From Zygnema cylindricum (lineage: Eukaryota; Streptophyta; Zygnematophyceae; Zygnematales; Zygnemataceae), in NCBI GenBank assembly GCA_037447655.1, contig JBBHKE010003498.1:64001-124000 (forward strand): a stretch of DNA of 60,000 nt, given 5' to 3'. The translations under genes and the position numbers were made by a program. The number at the start of each line of letters is the position of its first letter. Position 1 is the stretch's first letter. Shown here piece after piece: positions 33,101 to 43,689 of this stretch. Under the pieces are notes generated by a model, which saw nothing but the letters and a program-made list of their open reading frames with translations, was not told the DNA's origin and did no database searches.

Positions 33101-33750
33101 CTAGTCAATCTTTAATTTCAGACCACACTTCTCCCTGCAAAAAATTAGCTTAGGGGAAGGCACAGGTTTGGTCATCATATCTGCTACCATCTCACTATCT
33201 GGTCGGTACTCTAAACTGATTATTTTGTTTTCTACTTTCTTTCTAACAAAGCTGAGTCTGATGTCAATGTGTTTGGCTTTAAAATGATGTTTAGGATTGG
33301 CAGAAATAGCAATTGTTGCCTGATTATCACAAAATATTTTCTGCACACCACTCTTAAGGTGACGAAGCTCACCAAGCAAAGTCTTGACCCACATCAATTC
33401 TTTTACAGCAGAGCAAGAAGCCATATACTCAGCCTCCATGGTGGACTGAGCAATAACTTTTTGCTGTTTGCTACTCCAACAGGAAGCCCCATCACCCACA
33501 TATAATACATATCCAGAAGTGCATCTCCTCATTGGAGCATCACCATAACTGGCATCACTCCAAGTAGTGATATCAGTATTCTCCCCACCCAAATGCAACC
33601 ATAGATCCCTAGTCTCTATCAAATATCTGAGGACTCTCTTAGCTGCCTCCTAATCCCTCTTTGTGGGAGCATTTAGACTTCTACTCAGCACTCCTACAGC
33701 TGCAGCTAAATCCGGCCGGATACAATTCATCAAATAGATTAGACTTCCCA
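33101..33750 (-). pseudogene. Copia RNase H of element A
   Basis: ITTWSDASYGDAPMRRCTSGY (first RNase H Asp), GDGASCWSSKQQKVIAQSTMEAEYMA, then KIFCDNQATIAISANPKHHFKAKHIDIRL and MVADMMTKPVPSPKL. This 174-codon segment is open to its stop at 33101. The RT-RNase H link (RVLSRSLNAPT-like) is upstream in another frame. The domain is well preserved, but its RT is gone. Confidence 0.9.
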
Positions 33751-34827
33751 CTACTTGTCTGTAAGGAATAGTCTGCATGAACTTTCTGTTCTTCAGGAGA
33801 TAATTCCTCGTCTAAGACTATGACTCCTTCTTCCTCACTCCCCTCACTTCCCTTCTTCAACTCCATTGAAGTTGTAGAACTATTAGCTTTATCCATTTGA
33901 AATTTTTCAAGCATGTTCCCTATTGCTTTCTTTTGAGTTAATCTTATAATTTTTCTTTTTCGGTCTCTTTCTACTTGAATTCCCAAAATATATTTTGCTT
34001 CCTTTTGGTTTTCGGTTAGGTGGACAATCCACTAGCTCCCAAGTATCGGCTGCCATAATTGAGGCCATCTCCTCATTGATGGCTGTCTTCCACCGGTTTC
34101 TTTCGGGACAAGTCATCGCCTCTCCATAAGTTTGAGGTTCATCTTGATGAGATAGTTTTGTTACCTTGTTATTAACCTGTTTTTCTTGTAGTCTTTTGCT
34201 ACTTCTCCTTCCCCCCTCAAAATCTGAGGCCAGAATAGATGGTTCTCGTGGATTCTTTCGAACAAACTCGGCTTCTCCCCTATCCCTTGATAACGAATCA
34301 ATTTCCGCCACGTCTTCCGCTTCGGGTAGAGTTGTCAATGGAGTTTCCACTGCCGAGTCCTTTTTGGTCTGATTTGTACCTGCAAGAATATCATCTTCTC
34401 TAAAACCTGGATAGTTAGGAAGCTCAAAGTCATCGGAATTTTTTGACTCAAATCTGATTTTTACTGACTTTGTATATTTGAAGGGATCCGCAGACTTTCC
34501 TTCGTCCATAACTACTAGATGCTTTACTAAGATTATATCTTCCCTTTTTAGATCATAAACTCTATATCCTTTAACATCCTCATCATATCCTAATAAGTAT
34601 CCCGGTTTTCCTTTAGGATCTAGCTTCCAATTAGACCGATCTGTATCTAGACTGAATACTTGACTACCGAAAACCTTTAAGTGAGATATGTCTGGTTTCC
34701 GGCCTGTCCATCTCTCATAAGGTGTTTGATCTTTTATAGCTGAAGTAGGAACTCTTTTGTTGAGGTAATTAGCACAGTTCATTGCTTCTGCCCAAAACCT
34801 TTTTCCTATCTTTTTATCTGACAACAT
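33681..34827 (-). pseudogene. Copia integrase end and deleted reverse transcriptase (element A)
   Basis: From 34827: the integrase end RFWAEAMNCANYLNKRVPTSA, GYLLGYDEDVKGYRVYDLKRED, the acidic linker, and the RT entry KTAINEEMASIMAADTWELVDCPP. The sequence then jumps within about 10 codons (near 33995) from GSK to GIQVERDRKRKIIRLTQKKA. In element E about 190 codons, including the YVDD box, separate those points. This is a clean deletion of roughly 0.6 kb that also shifts frame. Confidence 0.9.
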
Positions 34828-34905
34828 ACTTCTAGCACTATCACTTATTGTTCTATGTAACCTTTCAGCTACCTCATTCTATTCCCGGTTTTTTGGATCT
34901 GTCTT

Positions 34906-35985
34906 TTAGTGTTGGACCCTATCTTCCTTCAGAAAATCCTCAAATTGGTTAGAAGTATACTCTCCACCATTGTCACTCCTTATTCTCTTGATTCGAGTTT
35001 CATGGAGTTTTTCGCTCCATGCTTTATATTGTCGAAAACAATCCTGAGCTTTGGACTTGTTTTTCAAAAAATACACTCGAGAATACCGAGACCAATCATC
35101 AGTGATAGTCATCATAAATCTCTTCCCCCCCTGGTGAGGGCACTTTAGCCGGTCCCCAAATATCCGTGTGTCCTAGATCTAGAATTTTTTCTCCCTTATA
35201 GGTGGTTGTTTTAGGAAAGGGTAATCTGTGTGTTTTACCTTGAGCACATCCACTATAATCACTTATATTATCATTCTCACTGAACTTAATCCCTTCCACC
35301 ACTCCCATCTTTTTCATCTCTCTTAACTTGTCTACATTCACATGCCCAAGCCTCTTATGCCACATCATAATATCATGAACACCAGCATAATAAAGTTTCT
35401 TCTTTTCATTACTTAAAACCAGCCTAAACATCCCATGGCTACCTTTCTCAGCAATGAAATAGACATCCTTCTCAAAACTAGGAGTAAAGACTCCTTCCCT
35501 AGTGCTAGTAAAAAAACCCTTATCATCTAATACGGATGTAGAGATGAGGTTTTTGTTCAGCTCCCGAATAAACAATACATCGGAGAATGTTACTATGGAT
35601 GTTTTCCTTCTTCTAACACTTTCAGATCTACCGATCCTACAAGAGTAGTGGTGATTATTCTCCCATCCCCGTACTCTATCTCTACGGTGGGAATCTTTCT
35701 TATCTTAGTGAACAGGTGCCTATCGTTACACATGTGCATAGAGGCACCTGAATCTACAATCCAGCCTGCTTCACCTTTCAATCCACCGTAAGCACATTTC
35801 TCCCTTCGTGGAATTTTGACCTCGTTTTTCGCCTCCAACTCCTCATCTAAAAAGAGCCCATTGTCCTCGTCCTCGGATTTCGCCTCATGTACTTGTGTCA
35901 CAAGGGCCTTTTTCTTTCCCCTCAGGGTACCACCGGTTTGCCCCTCCTTTAACCGAAGCTCGGTTAGTTTAGTGCACTCTGCCAT
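34906..35985 (-). pseudogene. Copia protease and integrase of element A
   Basis: WIVDSGASMHMC gives the protease Asp-Ser-Gly (near 35750). After a frame change come FIRELNKNLISTSVL, LWHKRLGHVNVDKLR-like as MMWHKRLGHVNVD, and YSGCAQGKTHRLPFP (GAG-pre-integrase and finger). Then GHTDIWGPAKV and TDDWSRYSRVYFLKNKSKA with the first core Asp region, and RSDNGGEYTSNQFEDF with the second. Frames break at 35590 and 35100, and a stop follows RVQH at 34906. Confidence 0.85.
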
Positions 35986-36912
35986 ATAGTGCCCAGGTTT
36001 CTTACAAAAATGACATAAACCTTTGGGAGCCCTTGGTCCAAACTCGTCGGTCTGATTTTTCTACTCCCTCCACCCATAATTTCCGACCGGTTTCCGGGAA
36101 ACCTTGTTTCTCCAATCGGTCGCAGTTGCCAAGGCTTGGCCACTCTTTCCTCCCCTTTGGATCTCAATCGTATTCTCCCGAACGAGAATCATCCTTACCA
36201 CTAAAGTCCATATCCACCTTGAGTCCGGCAAGTCCTGCACACGATTAACTATGTTCTCAAACTCATCGGGTAACTTCATCAGTAAATAGTTAACCTTTTC
36301 TTTTTCACTAAAATCTTTTCCCGCACTATCTAGCTCCATGAAGAGTGTAGCAAGCTCATTGCAAAAATCTAACATCTTCCCCCCTTTGTATACATACTTC
36401 TTAACTTTTTGATCAGCCAACTGTTGTTGCTGAATTGTACCACTTCGGTACATCTCTATGAGAGCCATCGAAAGATCAAATGCACTTTCTACCTGCAAAT
36501 GAGGACATGCAAGTCCTTGAGTGAGATGGCATAGGATGAAGTGCTTTGCCGCCATATTGTTGAAGTCCCAGGTTTCAGTATCATTCTCCTCGTTCCTCGG
36601 AATAGGTGACATGAATGCCAAACCAGTTGTTATTGGTGTGGTCGCCTCCTTCTCCTTTCCTTTGTCCACCACCTCTCCTTCTTTTGTTTCCTCCGTTGAA
36701 GGTGGATCCTCTTATCTGGTGAATGTGCTTCCTCCAAACCCTGGAGGAATTCCAAGACTTGATGGACGCCCCAACCGTCCACTCACAATCCCCCAAAACC
36801 TTTTTTCGCATAGAGCTCCTATCATCATACTTTCCCAATATATGAAGCCAGTTCCATTAAAGATTGGTACCCTAGAGGATGGGCCCATAACCTAAAACTC
36901 TGAGACCTCCAT
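35960..36912 (-). pseudogene. Copia gag of element A
   Basis: The family start ATG is at 36912, inside the LTR. A TAG formed by the last two LTR bases and the next G stops this copy after six codons. Downstream are FNGTGFIYWESM-like entry, NNMAAKHFILCHLTQGLA, YVYKGGKMLDFCNELATLF and LLMKLPDEFENIVNRVQDL of the copia Gag fold. A zinc knuckle CHFCKKPGHYMAEC follows near 35985-36030. Other stops lie after FTR at about 36714 and at 36061. Confidence 0.85.
36878..36892 (-). promoter_or_regulatory. Primer-binding site of element A (anticodon-arm type)
   Basis: GGTTATGGGCCCATC on the minus strand, directly after the 5' LTR. It differs at one base near the 3' end from the B and G sites. Confidence 0.7.
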
Positions 36913-37948
36913 AAGTCCTCATAGTGGACAGCTTCTAAGAAGCCTCTAGGATAACATTGACCCCTTTGTGTTTCAGCAAAAACAACTACAACCCTGGCAG
37001 ACAATAACTCTGACCAACTTCACCCCTTTGAAGGCAAGACTCCCTTGAGTCGATAGCAAAAAGAATCTGTGAATTTGCTCCCTTAAACAGTAAGTTATGG
37101 AGGGTCAAAGTTGACCTTTTGTACACAAGCTCTTTAGGAGAGAGGGTCCTATCTCCTAATTTTTCTAAGTCCTATCTCTCTCACAGACTCTATCTACTGA
37201 TGTACGGAGCCAATCAGAATCCAGCTCCGTACACAAAAGTACAACTGTCGGTGTACTTTCTGTACGAACATCGTACGACATGGCCTAAATGTCGACACGT
37301 GGTATCTTTGGATTCGTTTTCGTAATCCTCGGAGATGCCGCGATCCAATGTTATTCCGCCACATGTCATCCGATGTGGCGATGTCCATAAACCGCCGAAA
37401 TCCTCTTCCGCGATCTCGGCGTTAATTCCGGCCGTCCAATTAAATACATATTTAATCGTAGCCGTAATAAATACATGTGCGATATTCTTTTCTATAAAGA
37501 AACAAATGCGCGGTATTGGTTTCTTATCCGTACCACTATCCGTACTTTTACAATTATGGATCTATGTCTCCCGTAATCAGTTATAGTTAAATGAATTTTC
37601 CTACTCAATAACATTTAAATAAATATCATACCCTACATTACGTAACATTCGATGAAGACTTAACGGCTAAGGCTTCCGTCTACCGGCTGCCTGCTGGCCG
37701 GTAGGTACAAGGATCAAATCCTGTAGCCGGCACCATATCTTTTTAGTAATAAAACCCCTAACTAATATATAATCTCGTAAACTTCTGGTTAGGCTAGGTA
37801 GCCATGGCTCTAGCTCCCTCTCCAATTTCTCACTGACTGCGACAAGTTTGAGAGTTGGAGAGAGAAGTTAGAGGTAGACTGCCTCGGCTTCTTTCTATAT
37901 TTCTATTTAGACCTAGTAAATACTTTAAATGGATCATTAATTTCTATA
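36893..37948 (-). repeat. 5' LTR of element A
   Basis: Outer end ATTTCTATA (mutated from ATTTCTACA) beside the duplicated GCATT. Inner end TAAAACTCTGAG, so both terminal dinucleotides have changed since insertion. Confidence 0.95.
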
Positions 37949-37953
37949 GCATT

Positions 37954-38310
37954 TTCATTTTTAAATAGCTATAGAACCCTATATATCTATGCATAGAAAC
38001 CTTGACAATAAGACAAGGCTGCCGGTTATTCCAACGAACCGTAAAGACCATGATCAGTTCCTAGCTGGTCCGTATCTTTTTGGTATAGTCTACTAAGATT
38101 GTCCTTTGTCCTCCCTGTCTGCTAAAGCTGCTAACGCAGCCATGGATCTATCTCTCTCTCTGTGGTCATCAGTGCCTACAACAAGTATGGAGACAAGAGA
38201 GATAGAGGTTAGAGCCTAGCTACCACCCTTTTATTTATTCCTTTAGAAATGGTCAGAAAAAATACAAAAACAACCTAGAAAATACCAACAAGAAATACAC
38301 ATATTCAACA
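37954..38310 (-). repeat. 3' LTR of element E, proximal part
   Basis: Ends ATATTCAACA at 38310, giving TGTTGAATAT on the minus strand. The polypurine tract AAAAGGAG lies just inside (38311-38318). It contains the CCATGGATCTATCTCTCTCTC equivalent of the relatives' CCATGGCTCTAGCTCC block. Confidence 0.85.
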
Positions 38311-40378
38311 CTCCTTTTATTTTCTAGTCACTTTTTGGTTAAAGTCCACACTGTTCTCAGCAAAATTTAAGTTTGGGAGATGGGATTGGCTTTGTCCTCA
38401 TGTCAGCCAAAATATCTCTAATAGACCTATAATCCAGACTTATAATTTTGTTTTCAACTTTTTTATTCACAAAGCTTAGTCTTATATCTATATGCTTTGC
38501 TTTAAAGTGGTGTTTTGGATTAGCTACAATTGCAATTGCAGCTTGATTATCACAAAACACTTTTTGCACACCAACCTTGATGAAACCCAAGTTTTTGCAC
38601 CAAAGACTTCACCCATATTAACAACCCAAGTTCTTGCAGCAAAGACTTCACCCACATTAACTCTTTGACAACAGAACAAGAGGCCATGTACTCAGCCTCC
38701 ATAATGGACTGAGCAACCACCTTTTCTTGCTTACTGTTCTAACAGCAAGCACCACTCCCAACATACAAAACATACCCAGAAGTACAACATCCATATAGCT
38801 GGCATCACTCCAAGTAGTGATGTCAGTATTCTCCCCTCCCAGATACAACCAAAGATCCCTGGTTCCTGTCAGATATCTCTCTTTCTATGATCATCAAGAC
38901 TCATGCTGAGGACTCCTACTGCTGCAGCTATGTCCAGCCTAGTACAATTCATGAAATAAATAAAACTTCCTACGACGTGTCTGTATGGAATTGACTTAAT
39001 AAACTGTCTCTCTTTCGAACTCATTTCCTCATCGAAGATGATTACACCTCCTTCTACATTTCCATCACTTACTTTCTTCAAGTCCACGGGAGTGGTACAG
39101 TTGTTTGCATTATCCATCTGGAATTTTTCCAACATATTTCCAATGGCCTCTTTTTGAGTTAATCTGATTACTCTTTTCCCTCTATCTCTTTCCATCTGAA
39201 TTCTTAGGATATATCTAGCCTCCCCTAAATCCTTTAAGTCAAATATGCTTCTTAAATCTTTCTTTAGCTTATTAATCTTTTCCATGGACTTACTTAGTAC
39301 CAATAAAACATCTACATAGATGGCAGTAAAAATGATTCCATCCTCATCCTCAAACATGTAAATAGAGTGGTCAGAACTTATTTTGACATATCCCTTATTA
39401 GTTAGAAACTCATCCAGTTTCTTATTCCATTGTCTAGGAGCCTGCTTCAGTCCATACGAAGACTTAATCAGGCTGTAAACTTTATTCTCCTCTCCTTCTT
39501 CCACAAAGCGTTGCGGCTGTTTCATAACGATTTCTTCCTCTAACTTGCCATTGAGGAAGGCCGTTTTATTGTCCATCTGATGAATCTCCGTGTTTTCTGC
39601 TGCCGCTAGACTAAGGAGAATCCTCACTAAAGAGAAACGCACAACTTGTGTAGAGGTTTCTTCATAATCAATCCCCTCCTCTTGGGTAAAACCCTTTGCT
39701 ACAAATCTAGCTTTGTACCTCTCAATGGTATTATCTAGGTTCAGTTTCAGCTTAAACTCCCATTTACACCCAATCGATTTTTTGTCTGGAGAGCAATCAA
39801 CCAAATCCCATGTATTGGCTTCCATAATGGAAGCCATCTCATCATTAATGGCCCTAATCCATCTGTCATTTTCTGGACTATTCACTGCCTCTGAGTAAGT
39901 TTGAGGCTCATGAGGATGTGACAATTTTGTTACCTTGTGACATGCTTGTCTTTCTTACACCCTTTTGCTGCTCATTCGTCCTCTTTCAAATCAGAAGTTG
40001 GAACCGTAGGTAATCTCAAGTTCCTCCGAATTGTTTCATCTGCTCCCCTATCCATGGGAGCTGGCTCATCTTCCTCCATGTTTTCAATCTGTATTGGAGA
40101 TCGTAGATTCACCAGAGTCCCCGCTTTAGTCTGATTTTCTCCTGGATTTGCAACAATCTGATCAGTGATATTTTTCCCGAAAAGTCAGAATCTTCCTCAC
40201 TCTCTAACTCAAATCAGATTCTGATTGTCTTAGAGTATTTGAAGTGATTTATTAACTTCCCTTCATCCATGACAACTAGATGCTTAACCATTATGATATC
40301 CTTCCTTCTAAGATCATATACACAATATCCTTTAACATCTTTATCATATCCCACTAGGTTTCCTAGCTTAAAATAGCA
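38311..40378 (-). pseudogene. Copia reverse transcriptase / RNase H of element E
   Basis: A 351-codon open stretch (39924-38869) holds HEPQTYSEAVNSPENDRW, GCKWEFKLKLNLDNTIERYK, HQMDNKTAFLNGKLEEE, KSSYGLKQAPRQWNKKLDEF and LGEARYILRIQMERDRG. The catalytic box reads AIYVDVLLVLS: the second Asp of YVDD is Val. RNase H follows in broken frames (ITTWSDASYMD, then FCDNQAAIAIVANPKHHFKAKH at 38357-38590), with a small tandem duplication near 38585-38650 (CAAGTTTTTGCACCAAAGACTTCACCC). Upstream, to 40378, is the integrase end GYDKDVKGYCVYDLRRKDI. Confidence 0.9.
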
Positions 40379-40800
40379 ACTGGAGGTATAAGAGGAATAA
40401 GGGTTAATGGTATAAACAATGTGGATATGTAGATATTGTCGAACGTGTGCGAATTGATAAGAAAACAAGGCTAAGCAAAAAGCTCGGGTAAGGGAGAAAT
40501 ATCTGGCAGGATCTCTTGTGCCAACAAAGAGTGGAAAATTGCCTCCCCAACGGAGTTTTCTGAGAATGCGGGAAGAGCCTAAGCCGAATGTGCCATAGTG
40601 GGTAATTGTCGGCAGGCTGAAATGAGATGGCGACTGATTTTATGCTTTTGATAGTGTGTCGGTCAGTAAGGAATGTATTCCCTATTTTAACTTAATACGC
40701 GGAATGTCGAACTATAGTTACAAAGTTTTTATGAAAATAAAGGCAAACGCATATTGTCGTTGTTTAACTATAAACTTTTCACATGTAAATATATGTAAAT
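40379..40800. other. No gene recognised
   Basis: Begins where the homology of element E stops and ends where the F3 repeat begins. Unique in this window. Confidence 0.4.
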
Positions 40801-41784
40801 GTTCACACGGACGATAATGTTGTCGATAGACGATAGTTATGCGAACGACTTTTTATCGATGTGATTTAGTCTTTTTGTTTATTGCGATTTCAAGTGCGAC
40901 CGCGATTCTATTAAATTGTTATTTGTACCTTTTTTTTTATAAAAGTACTATTTTGCATGGTCAGTCGTTGTCCGAACTCCACACAATTTAAAATAAACCT
41001 ACATTAGAATTATTAACGCTAATTTAATCGTACCCTAAATAGAGTAGAGAATAATTTAGAATTATGTAATATATTTAACATGATAGAGTCGAAATTTAGG
41101 GTATTTATTCATTAGGGTACAATAAGCATATCGTATGGGCGTACTTTCACCTACTTTTGAACTATGGTTTTTATCATAGATGTTCAAATCGCGCGATTTT
41201 TTCATTTTTTCCGATTGAAACTAATAATTCGTGACTTTTGAAAAAATCGCAAAAAAACGTCTATTGTAAACTGAAACTGAAAAAATACGAAAACCTGTAA
41301 ATAATTTATGGTAATTGTATAATTTTTTTATGGGTATGCGCGAAATTCCAAGAAAGCATATGACGTAGTTATTGGTACTTTCTGTTTAGTGAACTGAACA
41401 AAAATATCACGGAACTTGTACGTTGTTTCATCGAAAATGTGCGGACATTTTCGAAAAGAGACGTTGAATTCCACACTAATTTCGCACAGTAAGTTTAAAA
41501 TTTGTACGGGCGTCTTTTACATTTTTTTTTGAAAGAAAAGCCGCCATGGAATATTGAAAACGAAACCGCGAGGAAGTCGCCTCCCCATATCCTACCCTAC
41601 GGAATTTGATAAAAGTTTACCTGTGTAGACGTGCGAACTCGGGTAAGCCACATATGTAGCGTAGCCTAATTTTGACGACTCCACTACCAGTTAATGAAGG
41701 AATTCCAATACCAACATGGAGCGTGATATATATTTAAAAAATGGAATTGCTAATCGCAGAGACGATTTTTGCTACGCGCGGATA

Positions 41785-42660
41785 GTTGTCAAAAATTGTA
41801 CATTTGAAGAACAGTTTCGTACAAGCTATGTACCTTTAAGTTCAAATTTGACGGTCAATCCGTCGAACAACTTTGACTGGCGAAATATTGTAACGGCAGT
41901 TAAAAAACTATTGCGCTTGCGAACGTTGACCCTCATGAAAAAAAAACAATTCACACGGCTGACGCAGGTTTACTATATCTAAACTGAGGCAGCCACATAC
42001 AAATAAAATGCGCGCAAAAATGGCTCCGCGCAGGTAGTTACTCACTTCACGTGAGCTCCACTGTGAAAGCACACACCGACAATGAGAATCAATGTGAAGT
42101 ACTTATTCAATGTAAGAATGTTGATTCGTAAATAGTGTGGCGAAATCAATGTAAATTACGTTTTCAATGTAAAAATGTTGATTCGTAAATTGTGTGGCTT
42201 CATTTGGTCACGCGTGACGACGCGTCATTTTAGTTTCATTGATATTTATACGCGGGTACGCTTTAATATTTTTTACGAAGTTTATTTCGTTTCGTGAGAG
42301 TTTATTCATGTCGTACGTCGTCCTCTAATTTGTTTCCTAGGGTCGCGATTAGATTCCATTTTTGCAAGTAAGTCAAATCTCGGTGTGTCACAGTGGAGCT
42401 TATATGAAATGAGTAACTACCTGCGCCAAGCCATTTTATTTATATGTGGCTGCCTCAGTTTTGTTATAGTAACCTACGCCCGCCGTGTGAATTGTTTTTT
42501 TTTTCATGACGGTCGACGTTCGCAAGCGCGACATTTTTTTAACTGCCGTTACAATATTTCGCCTGTTAAAGTTGTTCGACGGAATGACCGTCAAATCTAA
42601 ACTTAAAGGTACGTAGCTTGTAAGAAATTGTACTTCAGATGTACAATTTCTGAAAACTAC
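41785..42660. repeat. Fold-back: arms of about 275 bp around a 320-bp loop
   Basis: The left arm (about 41785-42065, through AGCTCCACTGTGA) and right arm (about 42390-42660, from TCACAGTGGAGCT) are reverse complements at roughly nine positions in ten. They share stretches such as GGCGAAATATTGTAACGGCA and AACTGAGGCAGCCACATA. The short ORFs in the arms are reflections of the repeat. Confidence 0.9.
42109..42200. repeat. Direct repeat in the fold-back loop
   Basis: CAATGTAAGAATGTTGATTCGTAAATAGTGTGGC near 42109 recurs with three changes near 42161, a step of about 52 bp. Confidence 0.85.
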
Positions 42661-42775
42661 ATCGTAATCGCTAGCGTCAATGACTCTAATTGCGGTACCC
42701 CATTTTTTTCAGCAAATTCTCAAATAGAATTAATAATTGTAAATGTTCCTAAATGTTATTTGAGGAACCACACTT
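42656..42775. repeat. Dispersed repeat shared with 58801-58922
   Basis: Both copies read ACTACA.CG, then GCGGTACCCC or GGGGTACCCC, a T run, GCAAATTCTCAAATAGAAT and TTATTTGAGG, then diverge. The inner part is an imperfect inverted repeat around the CTCAAATAG / TTATTTGAG pair. Confidence 0.8.
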
Positions 42776-43689
42776 ACAATGATTACTCACTATATTATAG
42801 TTCCATATTAAAATAGTGTGATGTATGATCTGTCATTCTTTACAATGATGTACTTTCTTAAGTAAAAAAAAACAAAAAATTTATTTATGCTGATTCGCGC
42901 GCATGTAAATGTGCTTAGAAAAAATAGGTCAGATGATGTCACCAAAAGACGTGTTCAAATTTGTTCGAATGTCGTTAGCATAGTCGACTATGTGTACACT
43001 GGACATGCGTGTGTGTTTCAAAAGTTATGGAATTTTCCCGTAAAACAACGTCACTGTGTGACGTGTGATTATAGCGTTATAACTGCCAACCCCAACTGTT
43101 CACGTGGTCACTGTAATTAAGGGTGTGTACATAATTAGGATAAATGTTAACTCTATTTCGCGACGACAACTTATTTAGCGTTAAAGTAAACCCTAATTTG
43201 AGGCAAAAGTGCAAACTGACTATGAAATACAGTAAGTCATAACATTAATATGTGTATACATTCACACTTGCAAGCATAATAGAGTAATTAAATAAATAAA
43301 TATAGAGTTAACCTACAACAATTGGTGTGAGTGATATACAGCTTGAGGTAACGCCAAATGCGGACAGACCCCAGAAATAAGATTATATTTTGACGAATAA
43401 CAACCGTCCGTTTATTTTTTTGGTTTTGCGTGGGTTTTGACGCTACGCCGTCATACTCAAGATCTTTTCATTTTTTCAAGAGGAAGGAGGTGAACTTTTC
43501 GCCCCGTCTTTCATTCTACCTCCATGGTTTTTTAGGGTTACGCAATCAAATATTTTTCGGATTTTTTTTAATTGCGTGTCTTGGAAAAGCGGATGAGACA
43601 TGAATGTCATCAAAGGTAAAACTGTATGTCATTGCCGACTTAAACGTGAAATGATATGGTTTGTTGGCCGTGACTTTTTTTTACTACCT
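42776..43689. other. No gene recognised
   Basis: AT-rich DNA with short open stretches lacking any domain. Motifs such as TTAGCGTTAAAG at about 43175 resemble the ends of the F family. Confidence 0.4.

Larger units (their letters stand above)
32033..37948 (-). mobile_element. Copia retrotransposon A, complete ends with 5-bp target duplication
   Basis: A full-length minus-strand copia element of 5916 bp flanked by GCATT at 32028-32032 and 37949-37953. LTRs are 32033-33087 and 36893-37948, with only scattered differences. Order from the right: LTR, PBS, gag, protease, integrase, remnant RT, RNase H, polypurine tract, LTR. About 0.6 kb of the reverse transcriptase core is deleted and gag has early stops. 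It is inserted into the LTR of element E. Confidence 0.95.
31344..40378 (-). mobile_element. Copia retrotransposon E, 5'-truncated and split by element A
   Basis: Minus-strand Ty1/copia element. Its 3' LTR is 31344-32032 plus 37954-38310 (about 1.05 kb), split by A. The internal region is 38311-40378, from RNase H back to the end of integrase. Everything upstream of integrase, and the 5' LTR, is missing: the homology stops at about 40378. The sequence is related to but distinct from family A. Confidence 0.85.
40801..42677 (-). mobile_element. F3, non-coding element of the F family
   Basis: About 300 bp at 40801-41100 is the reverse complement of 47913-48212 in F1, clearly homologous with about one change in five. 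The other end, ACTACATCGTAATCGCTAGCGT (42656-42677), corresponds to the ACTACACCGCGAATCGCTATTAGCGT end of F2 at 58801. The span, about 1.9 kb, equals that of F2. No transposase is encoded. A fold-back (41785-42660) fills one half. I infer a non-autonomous DNA element; the true ends may lie slightly farther out. Confidence 0.5.

Noticed and set aside
41716-41982. 88-codon ORF in the fold-back arm
   Set aside because: It is mirrored by the opposite arm and broken there. Best seen as chance in an inverted repeat.
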